DNA of 64,000 bases, from the NCBI RefSeq assembly GCF_000633455.1, contig NZ_AYMG01000010.1, positions 356,245 to 420,244 of the forward strand, given 5' to 3'. Position numbers and translations under genes: made by a program. This document shows, piece by piece, positions 44,715 to 52,416 of the stretch. Source of the stretch: Pedobacter jeongneungensis. GTDB taxonomy: Bacteria; Bacteroidota; Bacteroidia; Sphingobacteriales; Sphingobacteriaceae. The notes beneath the pieces were generated by a model that was not told where the DNA came from, ran no database searches, and worked only from the letters and a program-made list of their open reading frames with translations. Positions within the stretch are counted from its first letter, which is position 1, and every line of letters starts with the position of its first letter.

Positions 44715-46232
44715 TTAGTAAACGTTGGTTTGAGGTGTAAAATTAGCCCAACCAGTAGTCCAATCTGTAGTACCAAAAGCACCACGGTAAGTTACAGTCT
44801 CAAAACCGGTAAGTCCTGTAAAGCTTGCGCCAGCCAATAATATAGATCCCGTGTTTAATGTAAATTTCGGTGTTGCACCTAAGTCGAAAATGGTACCATC
44901 AATACCCAGATCTTCCCACTTCGGATAAGTTTCGTTTGCGAATGCCGCAGTTTTAAACCAAACATCAACTGCTTGTGTACCTACGTTACCCGTTGATTTT
45001 ATTTCAACACCGATTGGATTTGGGAAAGTTGTAGTACCACCAGTACCATAACCATTTGCACCCCAACCATCTACACCAGCAAGTACATTATTTTTAAGTA
45101 CCAATTCTCCAGCTGCTGCATTGGCTAAAGTTGTAGCACCATCGATAAATAAACCGTTTGGATAGGCAGTGAATACCGAGTTATAAATTTTGATTTTGTT
45201 ATTTCTTCTCAAATGCATTGCATTTTGAAATTGAGTTGAAATTGTTTTGTTTCTATCTTTCTTTGGACCAATAATGGTTACGTTTGAGAATTGAGGTGAT
45301 GTAAATGGTGTAAGACTTGAACCTGCACCGTCGTTATCTACTTCAAAACCATTCGAACCTGACTGATCTGCAGAGTTCGCATCACGGATACCGATAGCGA
45401 ATTGAACAGTACCACGGAATCCGAAATCAACGTCGAAATCATCATCAAGGCCGCGGTAAGCAATTAGGTGTTTTGCATTAACAGTTCCACCAAACCACTC
45501 AAATGCATCATCTAAACCATATGAACACTGTACATAATCAATTACTGTTCCTGAACCTACAGAACCCATTGTTAAAGAGTTTACCTCCTGGTTTGGGTTT
45601 ATTGGTGTACCAGCATAGTCAATTCTTACATATTTTAATATGCCAGAGTTATCTGCATCGTTGGTACCACCATGCCAGCCACCATAAGCACCCTCTAATT
45701 CAGCTTCGCCACCTGGCTGGTTATTAGCAGCCTTTCCACATATTACCACGCCACCCCAATCTCCAGGCTCGCGTAATCCGGTACCACGCTCTGAGGTAAA
45801 AATAATTGGCTGTGCAGAAGTACCTTCGGCAATAATTTTATTACCTCTTTGTATTACCAATGTACCTTTTGTTTCCCTGTCGCCAATAATAACAGTACCC
45901 GCTTCAATGGTTAAGGTAACACCCTCAACTGCTGCTAAACCGCCGCTGTTTTTGGCATCTCTACCAACCCTTACAAAACCGTTAAGTCGGTAAATATTAC
46001 CTTTTGTCCATGTTGTATTAGTAGTAATGTTACCACTTGCCACTTCTACAACCGGTTTAGTAAATCCAGTTGAAGGATTAGGGGTTGTTCCTGAATTCGA
46101 TCCTGCCTCATTATATTCGATGATGGTAGTTTTTTTACATGAACTAAAAATTAAAGTTCCGGCCAAAACAAACATCATTGTTTTAAGGGCGTTTGTACCA
46201 AATTTTGGCGTGTAAAGCTTTTTCATATTCAT
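44715..46232 (-). CDS. Surface lipoprotein, beta-helix-like, partner of a TonB-dependent receptor
   Basis: The 505-residue lipoprotein (lipobox TLIFSSCKK, Cys32) has a repetitive beta-rich body: LTIEAGTVIIGDRETKGTLV, GDWGGVVICGKA, DDAFEWFGGTVNAKHLIAYR, LHLRRNNKIKIYNSVF. This pattern suggests a right-handed beta-helix. Such proteins are common second genes after TonB-dependent receptors in Bacteroidota and are sometimes mislabelled as transporters. It begins 32 nt after the receptor gene ends, so co-expression is expected. It may capture ligand for the receptor; the ligand is unknown, and phosphate-related control is suggested only by the operator upstream. Confidence 0.8.
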   Translation of the reverse strand: MNMKKLYTPKFGTNALKTMMFVLAGTLIFSSCKKTTIIEYNEAGSNSGTTPNPSTGFTKPVVEVASGNITTNTTWTKGNIYRLNGFVRVGRDAKNSGGLAAVEGVTLTIEAGTVIIGDRETKGTLVIQRGNKIIAEGTSAQPIIFTSERGTGLREPGDWGGVVICGKAANNQPGGEAELEGAYGGWHGGTNDADNSGILKYVRIDYAGTPINPNQEVNSLTMGSVGSGTVIDYVQCSYGLDDAFEWFGGTVNAKHLIAYRGLDDDFDVDFGFRGTVQFAIGIRDANSADQSGSNGFEVDNDGAGSSLTPFTSPQFSNVTIIGPKKDRNKTISTQFQNAMHLRRNNKIKIYNSVFTAYPNGLFIDGATTLANAAAGELVLKNNVLAGVDGWGANGYGTGGTTTFPNPIGVEIKSTGNVGTQAVDVWFKTAAFANETYPKWEDLGIDGTIFDLGATPKFTLNTGSILLAGASFTGLTGFETVTYRGAFGTTDWTTGWANFTPQTNVY

Positions 46233-46264
46233 TTTTTTGTTTTTTATATCCTTAAATGTTTTTA

Positions 46265-49072
46265 TTAAAATACTTTGTAAGAAAGTGTCAGCCCAAATTG
46301 GCGCCCGCTTTTATATTGTACGGTTACCTGATCTGTTGACTGATCGAATTTACCATCCTGGTTTCCATCCTGCATTAGCGTAAAGTTTTGGTTCAACAGA
46401 TCGTTAAAGTTGGCTTTCAATGATAGTTTGTTGGTAAAGTTTTTAGTTACAACCAAATCAATCACATTTCGTGGCATCTCATATATATCCCTGATTACAT
46501 CAGTACCCACAAATGCAATGCGCTTACCAGCAACATTATAAAGCAGGTTAACCTGGAATTTAGATTTAATGTTGTTATAAAATATTGCAGTATTGATGAT
46601 ATACGGTGATTGCCCCTGCATTGGGCGGTTATTAGATTGTCCGAATGCATTGCTACCATCAAATGTTACTTTACTATTGATGTATGACGCATTTAAGAGA
46701 AGAGTGATATCATTCAGGAATTTTGATGAGGTAATACCTGCCAAAGATTTACGCATTTCCAATTCCACCCCGATATTTCTTACATTTTGCGCATTATTGA
46801 AAGTGAATGATTGTGCATTCGAACCAGAAACAGCCGTCATTTCGATAGCATCTTTAAACTTTTTGTAAAAACCCGAGATACTGATTAACTCGCTTGTTGA
46901 AGGATAGAATTCGTATTTAACATCATAGTTATCAATTTTTGCCGTTTTTAGATTACGGTTACCGGCAACGTTAAAGTTCTGGTCGAAATCATAAAACGAA
47001 AAAGGTGCAATTTCTCTAAACTCTGGTCTGTTAAGCGTTTTTCCATAAGCCAATCTGAAAAGTGATTTTTCGCTAATGTTATATTGTACGTTTGCAGAAG
47101 GCAATACCCTTGTGATATCGTTATCTACATTTACAGGGCCACCGGTATCAAAGCTATTCAGCTTTTGAACGTTGTTCTCTACTCTTGCACCAGCTACGAT
47201 GGTTAACTTATCTTTATATGGTAAAATGAAATTGGCATAACCTGCAAAGAGTTTATTAGATGCATCATAGTTATCATAAGGATTTGATTTTTCATCCAAT
47301 CTTATCCCTGTAGTAGTATTGATATTTTTCCAGTCGAAAAGTTCTTCAATAGAGCCCTTTAACAATGACTGATCAAATTGAAGTGAATTTGCCCTTACAT
47401 ATCCAATATTTCTTGATGAAAACGATCTTTGTTTGTCTTCATAATAGCCTCCAACTTTTACCGACGGTTTAAAACCTTCCGATTTAGGGGCCAATGCCTG
47501 TTCAACATTAAATGCACCTGTTTTAATATCTTCATTCATTTTGGAATAAAACCTTCCTAAAAATTCTGGCTGAGCACCTCCGGTTGGAACGAAAATGTTA
47601 TATGTCCCATCTCCGTTATCCAATGTTCTATAACGCGAATAATCCGGCTGATCTCTGAACGATTTACTGTAACCAGCAACCCAGTCGAACTTCGTATTTT
47701 CGCTGTTAAACTTATGGTTACCTGACAATTGACCTGAATAGATACCACGATATAAAACATTCGATGCATAATTGGCATAGGCCTGTTGTTTTTCTGCACC
47801 GACACGGCTAACATACTGTGATGTACTTAACTGGTTATATAGGTTTTTGAATTCAAATGTATTGTTGTTGTCTAATTTAAATGCCCAGTTGTGTACAATA
47901 CCCAAACGTACATTATAGGTATACTGATCATCATTATATCTGTAATTTTCTTCAGCAATTTTAGAAACCGGATCGTAAGCTTCGTAGTTACCTCTAAATA
48001 CAGCATTGTTTGTTTTATTATTACTGTAAGTTATAGCGGTAATATTGCCTAACAATTTGTTATTGATGTTAAAACGCTTACTACCATAGATATTCAGCTT
48101 TTGATCTAAATTAGCTGTATTCTCATCAGGCACCCAGTTATTTCTTAGTGCGTGCCCGGCAGCATTTAATTTACTCGCACTAACATTATTTAGATTTGAA
48201 GGAAAATTTACGGGCAGATCATTATCTCCGGTATTGAAACCAGTGAAGTACAAACTTCCGGTATTTGTTCTTTTAAAATCTTTAAAAGTTGCATTTTGAC
48301 GATAGGATGTACCATAATCAATTGTTAAACGGTCATCATCAGGAATACTTTTAAGGAAAACTTTTACAACACCACCAGCAAAATCAGCGGGTATATCAGC
48401 AGAAGGACTTTTGTAAACCAGTACCCGGTCTATTTGATTACTTGGAATTAAATCAAACGAAAACGACCGAACATCAGTTTCCAAACTTGGTGCCGTTACA
48501 TTGTTTAACTGGACATTATTATATCGCTCGGCTAATCCGCGGATGTTTATAAAACGATTATCTACAATAGTAATACCAGGAACACGTTTCACAACCTGTG
48601 CGGCGTCAGAATCTCCAGACCTTTGAATGGTTTGTGATGAAACACCGTTTGCAATTGACTGAGATTTTTTAAGCTCGGCCAACAGAGATACCTCGGTACC
48701 TGTTTTTCTGGCTCCGGTAATCACAACATCATTAAGTGTAGACTGATCGTCTTCCATAACAATGTCGATAATGGTTGTTTTTCCCGGAGTAACTTTTACA
48801 TTTGGGATTACCTGTTTTTTAAATGAAATAAATGAGAAGCTTACTTTGTAAGTTCCTGCTTTCACCGTATTTAAGGTATAATTTCCATCTGCATCACTGG
48901 TTGTCCCAATTGATGTTCCTTCTATCAGAACAGATAAGCCAACCAATGTTTGACCTGTAGATTTATCCGTTATTTTACCGGAAATTTTTCCGGTTTGTGC
49001 ATACGAAAGTACGCTGACTGTCAGAGCGAACACAGTAAGTGCCGCTCTTTTAAAAGAGTTTAGTAATTCCAA
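46265..49072 (-). CDS. TonB-dependent outer-membrane receptor with N-terminal CarboxypepD_reg-like domain
   Basis: About 935 residues: signal peptide (ALTVFALTVSVLSYAQ), a carboxypeptidase-regulatory-like domain (GKISGKITDKSTGQTLVGLS), a plug with VVKRVPGITIVDNRFINIRG and LAERYNNVQLN, then a 22-strand-type barrel ending SGRQFGLTLSYKVF. I prefer the TTG at 49072 (MELLNSFKRAALTV) over the upstream TTG at 49096, because the latter lies within a TATTTTTG promoter element and so could not be on the transcript. The receptor imports an unknown substrate with TonB energy. An 11-bp-phased repeat array upstream suggests response-regulator control. Confidence 0.88.
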   Translation of the reverse strand: MELLNSFKRAALTVFALTVSVLSYAQTGKISGKITDKSTGQTLVGLSVLIEGTSIGTTSDADGNYTLNTVKAGTYKVSFSFISFKKQVIPNVKVTPGKTTIIDIVMEDDQSTLNDVVITGARKTGTEVSLLAELKKSQSIANGVSSQTIQRSGDSDAAQVVKRVPGITIVDNRFINIRGLAERYNNVQLNNVTAPSLETDVRSFSFDLIPSNQIDRVLVYKSPSADIPADFAGGVVKVFLKSIPDDDRLTIDYGTSYRQNATFKDFKRTNTGSLYFTGFNTGDNDLPVNFPSNLNNVSASKLNAAGHALRNNWVPDENTANLDQKLNIYGSKRFNINNKLLGNITAITYSNNKTNNAVFRGNYEAYDPVSKIAEENYRYNDDQYTYNVRLGIVHNWAFKLDNNNTFEFKNLYNQLSTSQYVSRVGAEKQQAYANYASNVLYRGIYSGQLSGNHKFNSENTKFDWVAGYSKSFRDQPDYSRYRTLDNGDGTYNIFVPTGGAQPEFLGRFYSKMNEDIKTGAFNVEQALAPKSEGFKPSVKVGGYYEDKQRSFSSRNIGYVRANSLQFDQSLLKGSIEELFDWKNINTTTGIRLDEKSNPYDNYDASNKLFAGYANFILPYKDKLTIVAGARVENNVQKLNSFDTGGPVNVDNDITRVLPSANVQYNISEKSLFRLAYGKTLNRPEFREIAPFSFYDFDQNFNVAGNRNLKTAKIDNYDVKYEFYPSTSELISISGFYKKFKDAIEMTAVSGSNAQSFTFNNAQNVRNIGVELEMRKSLAGITSSKFLNDITLLLNASYINSKVTFDGSNAFGQSNNRPMQGQSPYIINTAIFYNNIKSKFQVNLLYNVAGKRIAFVGTDVIRDIYEMPRNVIDLVVTKNFTNKLSLKANFNDLLNQNFTLMQDGNQDGKFDQSTDQVTVQYKSGRQFGLTLSYKVF

Positions 49073-49093
49073 TTTGCCTTTATTTGATAAGGG

Positions 49094-49101
49094 CAAAAAT
49101 A
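49094..49101 (-). promoter_or_regulatory. -7 promoter element of the receptor operon
   Basis: TATTTTTG on the minus strand matches TAnnTTTG. It lies exactly 10 nt from the phased repeats, as -10 elements do at PhoB-type promoters. No -33 TTTG is present, in keeping with an activator-dependent promoter. Confidence 0.55.
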
Positions 49102-49111
49102 TTACCGCAGT

Positions 49112-49177
49112 GTTAACAGTAAGTTAGGTGTTAATTAATGTTACTTTACTTTAAAGTTAATTAAAGGTTAACTATAT
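49112..49177 (-). promoter_or_regulatory. 11-bp-phased direct repeats, PhoB-like operator candidate
   Basis: Read on the plus strand, GTTA (or a one-base variant: ATTA, TTTA) begins at 49112, 49123, 49134, 49145, 49156 and 49167, six turns with an 11-bp period. The best pair is TTTAAAGTTAA then TTAAAGGTTAA (49150-49171). Confidence 0.55.
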
Positions 49178-49183
49178 TTTGAA

Positions 49184-49699
49184 TTAGTACCTAATGCCAA
49201 CCTTCTTGCAGATGAAGTGCAATAACCATATCGGACCTATTAACAGGAACTTAACATCATCTAAAAACGATGGTTTTTTCCCTTCAATTTTGTGACCTAT
49301 AAACTGACCTATCCACGCCGCCACAAATATTGCTGCATAAATAGCATAAGCAGTTCCACTACCTAAACCAACGGCCTGTTCTATTTTTACGATGATATAA
49401 CTCATTAAACCAACAACCCAGATCATTAAAAAAAACAATACGGGTGATAAGGTAAAATAATAATACAAGCTAAAAGCTAAAAGGAAAGATGCCCAGTTAA
49501 AGAAACCATTATAACTTCCCAAAAACCCGATGTGCGGAAAAGGAATCTGCCAGATCAACCCTAGTAAACTAAATACAATTAATGGCACACAAATCCAGTG
49601 TACCAGTTTGTTGGTTGGATTTTGGTGACTTTCGGCATACTTATCGAAAAGTATATCTACCGGACGTTTTGGTTCTATTTGGATGGTTTGCTTGCTCAT
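49184..49699 (-). CDS. DUF962 / Mpo1-like membrane protein
   Basis: The 171-residue membrane protein has several helices and the family blocks ESHQNPTNKLVHWICVPLIV, HIGFLGSYNGFFNWA, AAWIGQFIGHKIEGKKPSF and FLLIGPIWLLHF. Yeast Mpo1 of this family is an iron-dependent dioxygenase in alpha-oxidation of 2-hydroxy fatty acids from sphingolipid breakdown. Conserved His residues (His33 region, His-rich C-terminal block) are present. Sphingobacteriaceae make sphingolipids, so a similar role is plausible but not shown. Confidence 0.87.
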   Translation of the reverse strand: MSKQTIQIEPKRPVDILFDKYAESHQNPTNKLVHWICVPLIVFSLLGLIWQIPFPHIGFLGSYNGFFNWASFLLAFSLYYYFTLSPVLFFLMIWVVGLMSYIIVKIEQAVGLGSGTAYAIYAAIFVAAWIGQFIGHKIEGKKPSFLDDVKFLLIGPIWLLHFICKKVGIRY

Positions 49700-49715
49700 T
49701 ATGTAAAAATAAAAA

Positions 49716-49740
49716 AAAGCGATGGAATATCCATCGCTTT
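49716..49740 (-). terminator. Terminator of rny
   Basis: AAAGCGATGGA and TCCATCGCTTT form an 11-bp stem with a 3-nt loop and a T-run on the minus strand, ending just before the DUF962 start. Confidence 0.85.
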
Positions 49741-49758
49741 ATATTTTGTTTAATTTTT

Positions 49759-49791
49759 AGACCTTATAGGTTTTAAAAACCTATAAGGTCT
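49759..49791. repeat. 33-nt perfect palindrome
   Basis: AGACCTTATAGGTTTT and its exact complement flank a single central A, a 16-bp perfect stem. It lies between rny and its terminator and looks like an interspersed palindrome. Confidence 0.85.
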
Positions 49792-49826
49792 GTTTGTGTA
49801 TTTACAATACCTTTTCTATATTTCGT

Positions 49827-49842
49827 TTCGTGAGAACACGAA
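49827..49842. repeat. Short hairpin downstream of rny
   Basis: TTCGTG-AGAA-CACGAA, a 6-bp stem with a GNRA-like AGAA loop, 44 nt after the rny stop. Confidence 0.45.
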
Positions 49843-49885
49843 CCGAGGCTAGTGAGATAGATTTTGATCTGTGTAATCACCTTCT

Positions 49886-51457
49886 TTACTTCGCAAAGGC
49901 CACAGAACGGGTTTCCCTGATTACGGTAACCTTAATCTGACCAGGGTAAGTCATCTCAGTTTGGATACGGGTAGAAATATCAGCGGCTAAAAGTTCTGCC
50001 TGTGCATCGGTAATGCGTTCGCTTTCTACAATTACGCGCAACTCTCTACCTGCCTGAATAGCAAAAGTTTTTTCCACACCAGGATATGATAAAGCCAGTT
50101 CTTCGAGATCTTTTAAACGTTTGATGTAACTCTCTACCACCTCACGGCGTGCACCTGGGCGGGCACCAGAAATGGCATCGCAAGCCTGGATAATCGGAGA
50201 GATCATTGAAGTCATCTCGATTTCATCGTGGTGGGCTCCAATTGCATTACAAATTTCAGGATGTTCTTTATATTTTTCGGCCAGTTGCATACCCAAAATT
50301 GCGTGAGGTAATTCAGGGTTATCATCAGGCACTTTACCAATATCATGTAATAAACCAGCACGTTTAGCCATTTTAGCATTTAATCCCAATTCTGCAGCCA
50401 TTGTAGCACAGAAATTAGCCACCTCACGTGAGTGATGTAACAAATTCTGACCATATGACGAACGGTAACGCATACGCCCAACCATACGGATCAGCTCTGG
50501 GTGCAAACCATGAATACCTAAATCGATTACAGTGCGCTCTCCAATTTCTACAATCTCATCTTCGATCTGTTTTTTGGTTTTAGCTACAATTTCTTCGATA
50601 CGGGCAGGGTGAATACGGCCATCGGTTACCAAACGGTGTAATGCCAAACGGGCAATTTCCCTTCTTACCGGATCGAAACCAGATAAAATAATCGCTTCAG
50701 GGGTATCATCAACAATAATTTCGATACCGGTTGCGGCTTCTAAAGCACGGATATTTCTACCCTCTCTACCAATTACACGACCTTTAATCTCATCGCTTTC
50801 GATATGGAAAATAGATACAGAATTCTCGATAGCAGCTTCGGTAGCGGTACGTTGAATGGTTTGAATAACCACTTTTTTAGCTTCCTTGCTTGCGGTAAGT
50901 TTTGCTTCGTCAACAATGTCCTTAATCTGGATCATCGCCTGCGTACGGGCAACTTCCTTTAAATTTTCTACCAATTGGTTTTTAGCTTCTTCGGCCGATA
51001 AACCAGCAATGGTTTCCAATTGGGTTAAATGTTGATTTTTTAGCACTTCTACCTCTTCCTGCTTTTTAATGGCAATTTCGGTCTGTTTTTCAAGGTGGCT
51101 CTTTTGTTTATCAAGCTCCAGCTCTTTTTTATTGAAGTTTTCCATGCGCTGATTCACCGATTGCTCTTTCTGCTTCATGGTGTTTTCGCGCTGGTTAATG
51201 TTATTATTCTTTGCATTTACTTCCTGCTCATGCTCAGCTTTTAATTGTAAAAATTTCTCTTTTGCTTCTAAAAGTTTATTCTTTTTTAAAATTTCGGCAT
51301 TATTTTCTGCGTCTTTTAAAATCTTTTTCACCTTGTTCTGTGCAGCAACTTCCTGCTGTTTAAGCAAGTTACGCAGGAGGAATCTTCCTACCACTACTCC
51401 GATAGCGATACCTGCTATTACGGCAAATACGTATCCTAATATTTCAACTATTTCCAT
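49886..51457 (-). CDS. rny: Ribonuclease Y
   Basis: The 523-residue membrane-anchored endoribonuclease starts RNA decay. It has an N-terminal membrane helix ([20 protein letters not shown]), a long coiled coil (about 30-200), a KH domain ([20 protein letters not shown]) and an HD catalytic domain ([18 protein letters not shown]). Length and domain order are complete. It is last in the pheT-coiled coil-zapA-rny run, but a 313-nt gap with a cloverleaf-like repeat separates it from zapA. Confidence 0.96.
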   Translation of the reverse strand: MEIVEILGYVFAVIAGIAIGVVVGRFLLRNLLKQQEVAAQNKVKKILKDAENNAEILKKNKLLEAKEKFLQLKAEHEQEVNAKNNNINQRENTMKQKEQSVNQRMENFNKKELELDKQKSHLEKQTEIAIKKQEEVEVLKNQHLTQLETIAGLSAEEAKNQLVENLKEVARTQAMIQIKDIVDEAKLTASKEAKKVVIQTIQRTATEAAIENSVSIFHIESDEIKGRVIGREGRNIRALEAATGIEIIVDDTPEAIILSGFDPVRREIARLALHRLVTDGRIHPARIEEIVAKTKKQIEDEIVEIGERTVIDLGIHGLHPELIRMVGRMRYRSSYGQNLLHHSREVANFCATMAAELGLNAKMAKRAGLLHDIGKVPDDNPELPHAILGMQLAEKYKEHPEICNAIGAHHDEIEMTSMISPIIQACDAISGARPGARREVVESYIKRLKDLEELALSYPGVEKTFAIQAGRELRVIVESERITDAQAELLAADISTRIQTEMTYPGQIKVTVIRETRSVAFAK

Positions 51458-51673
51458 TTTGTTTTTTAAGTAAAAAAAAACCGCAACTAATTTTTAAAGT
51501 CTCATACATTTTAAACCTCAACTAAGCATAATTAGGGTTTAAGCCATTTTCAGGTGCAAAGCAGATGAAATACGCCCTCTTAACCCTATAGATATTGAAG
51601 TGTTAAGTTTTATAAAATTTGAAACTCAAAAACTAGCTGCGGCTATATTTTTGTGCTAATATATACAACGCTG

Positions 51674-51750
51674 CGTCATCCTGATCCGATAGCTATCGAA
51701 TTTATTTCAGGATCTTATCTTAAAGGCTCTGAAACAAGTTCAGAGTGACG
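51674..51750. repeat. 77-nt three-way-junction interspersed element
   Basis: Outer CGTCA/TGACG, arm 1 ATCCTGA/TCAGGAT with an internal CGATAGCTATCG palindrome, arm 2 CTCTGAA/TTCAGAG. It lies in the 51458-51770 gap, which holds no gene. Confidence 0.75.
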
Positions 51751-51770
51751 AAATGTTTAAAGAACGAACC

Positions 51771-52061
51771 TTATTTTGAAAAGAAATTATTGAGTAAAAC
51801 ATCCAATTCTTCAACTTTATCGGCAACAGCAGTATCCTGGTTTTGTACTTTGTTTTCTGTTCTTAATACGGCGGTTGCATAATGCAATACTGCCATAGAA
51901 AGAAGGTCCTGCTTATCTCTAACCGCATAATTATCCTGATAATCTTTTATGCGCTCGTTGATCATTTTTGCTGCCCGTCTCACAATTTCTTCCTCTTCCA
52001 TATTCACCTTTAAAGGATAGATACGGTCGGAAATGGTTATTTTAATCGAGATTTCTCCCAT
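51771..52061 (-). CDS. zapA: Cell division protein ZapA
   Basis: A 96-residue protein with the ZapA N-terminal domain (ISIKITISDRIYPLKVNMEE, EEIVRRAAKMINERIKDYQD) and a C-terminal coiled coil (RTENKVQNQDTAVADKVEEL). ZapA bundles FtsZ filaments at the division site. It follows a 96-residue coiled-coil gene by 33 nt, a pairing like ZapA with a ZapB-type partner, and pheT lies upstream. Confidence 0.9.
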   Translation of the reverse strand: MGEISIKITISDRIYPLKVNMEEEEIVRRAAKMINERIKDYQDNYAVRDKQDLLSMAVLHYATAVLRTENKVQNQDTAVADKVEELDVLLNNFFSK

Positions 52062-52094
52062 TTGTTTAGCTTAGTTTCTGATTTTTTCGCATCA

Positions 52095-52385
52095 TTATTT
52101 CTTTAACAATGCGATACTTTTATCAATCTCCCGCACAAAATCGTTAATTTTTTGCTTAATGTCAAGCGATTTTTCGCTTGTTCCCTCTATACTTTTGGCC
52201 AATTTTGTAACCCTGAGTTTTTCATCAAGTTCTACATTTTTGCCCTTCGCCGTATCGAGTGCGACTTTTAACGATTGATTTTCAAGCTTTAATAAATCAT
52301 TTTCCTCCTGTAGCGCATTACATAACTCAATTACCTGAGCCGTTTTTTGTAATACCTTATCTAATTGATCTGCAACAGAAGTCAT
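52095..52385 (-). CDS. Coiled-coil protein, possible ZapB-like partner
   Basis: A 96-residue protein made almost entirely of heptads (LDKVLQKTAQVIELCNALQE, ENDLLKLENQSLKVALDTAK, VRDIDKSIALLKK-like tail). It has no membrane segment and lies between pheT and zapA with 31- and 33-nt gaps. Small coiled coils beside zapA are often division-associated, so a ZapB-like role is a reasonable inference, but sequence alone cannot establish homology. Confidence 0.72.
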   Translation of the reverse strand: MTSVADQLDKVLQKTAQVIELCNALQEENDLLKLENQSLKVALDTAKGKNVELDEKLRVTKLAKSIEGTSEKSLDIKQKINDFVREIDKSIALLKK

Positions 52386-52416
52386 GAATTTATTTCTAAA
52401 AATACGAATTTATATT

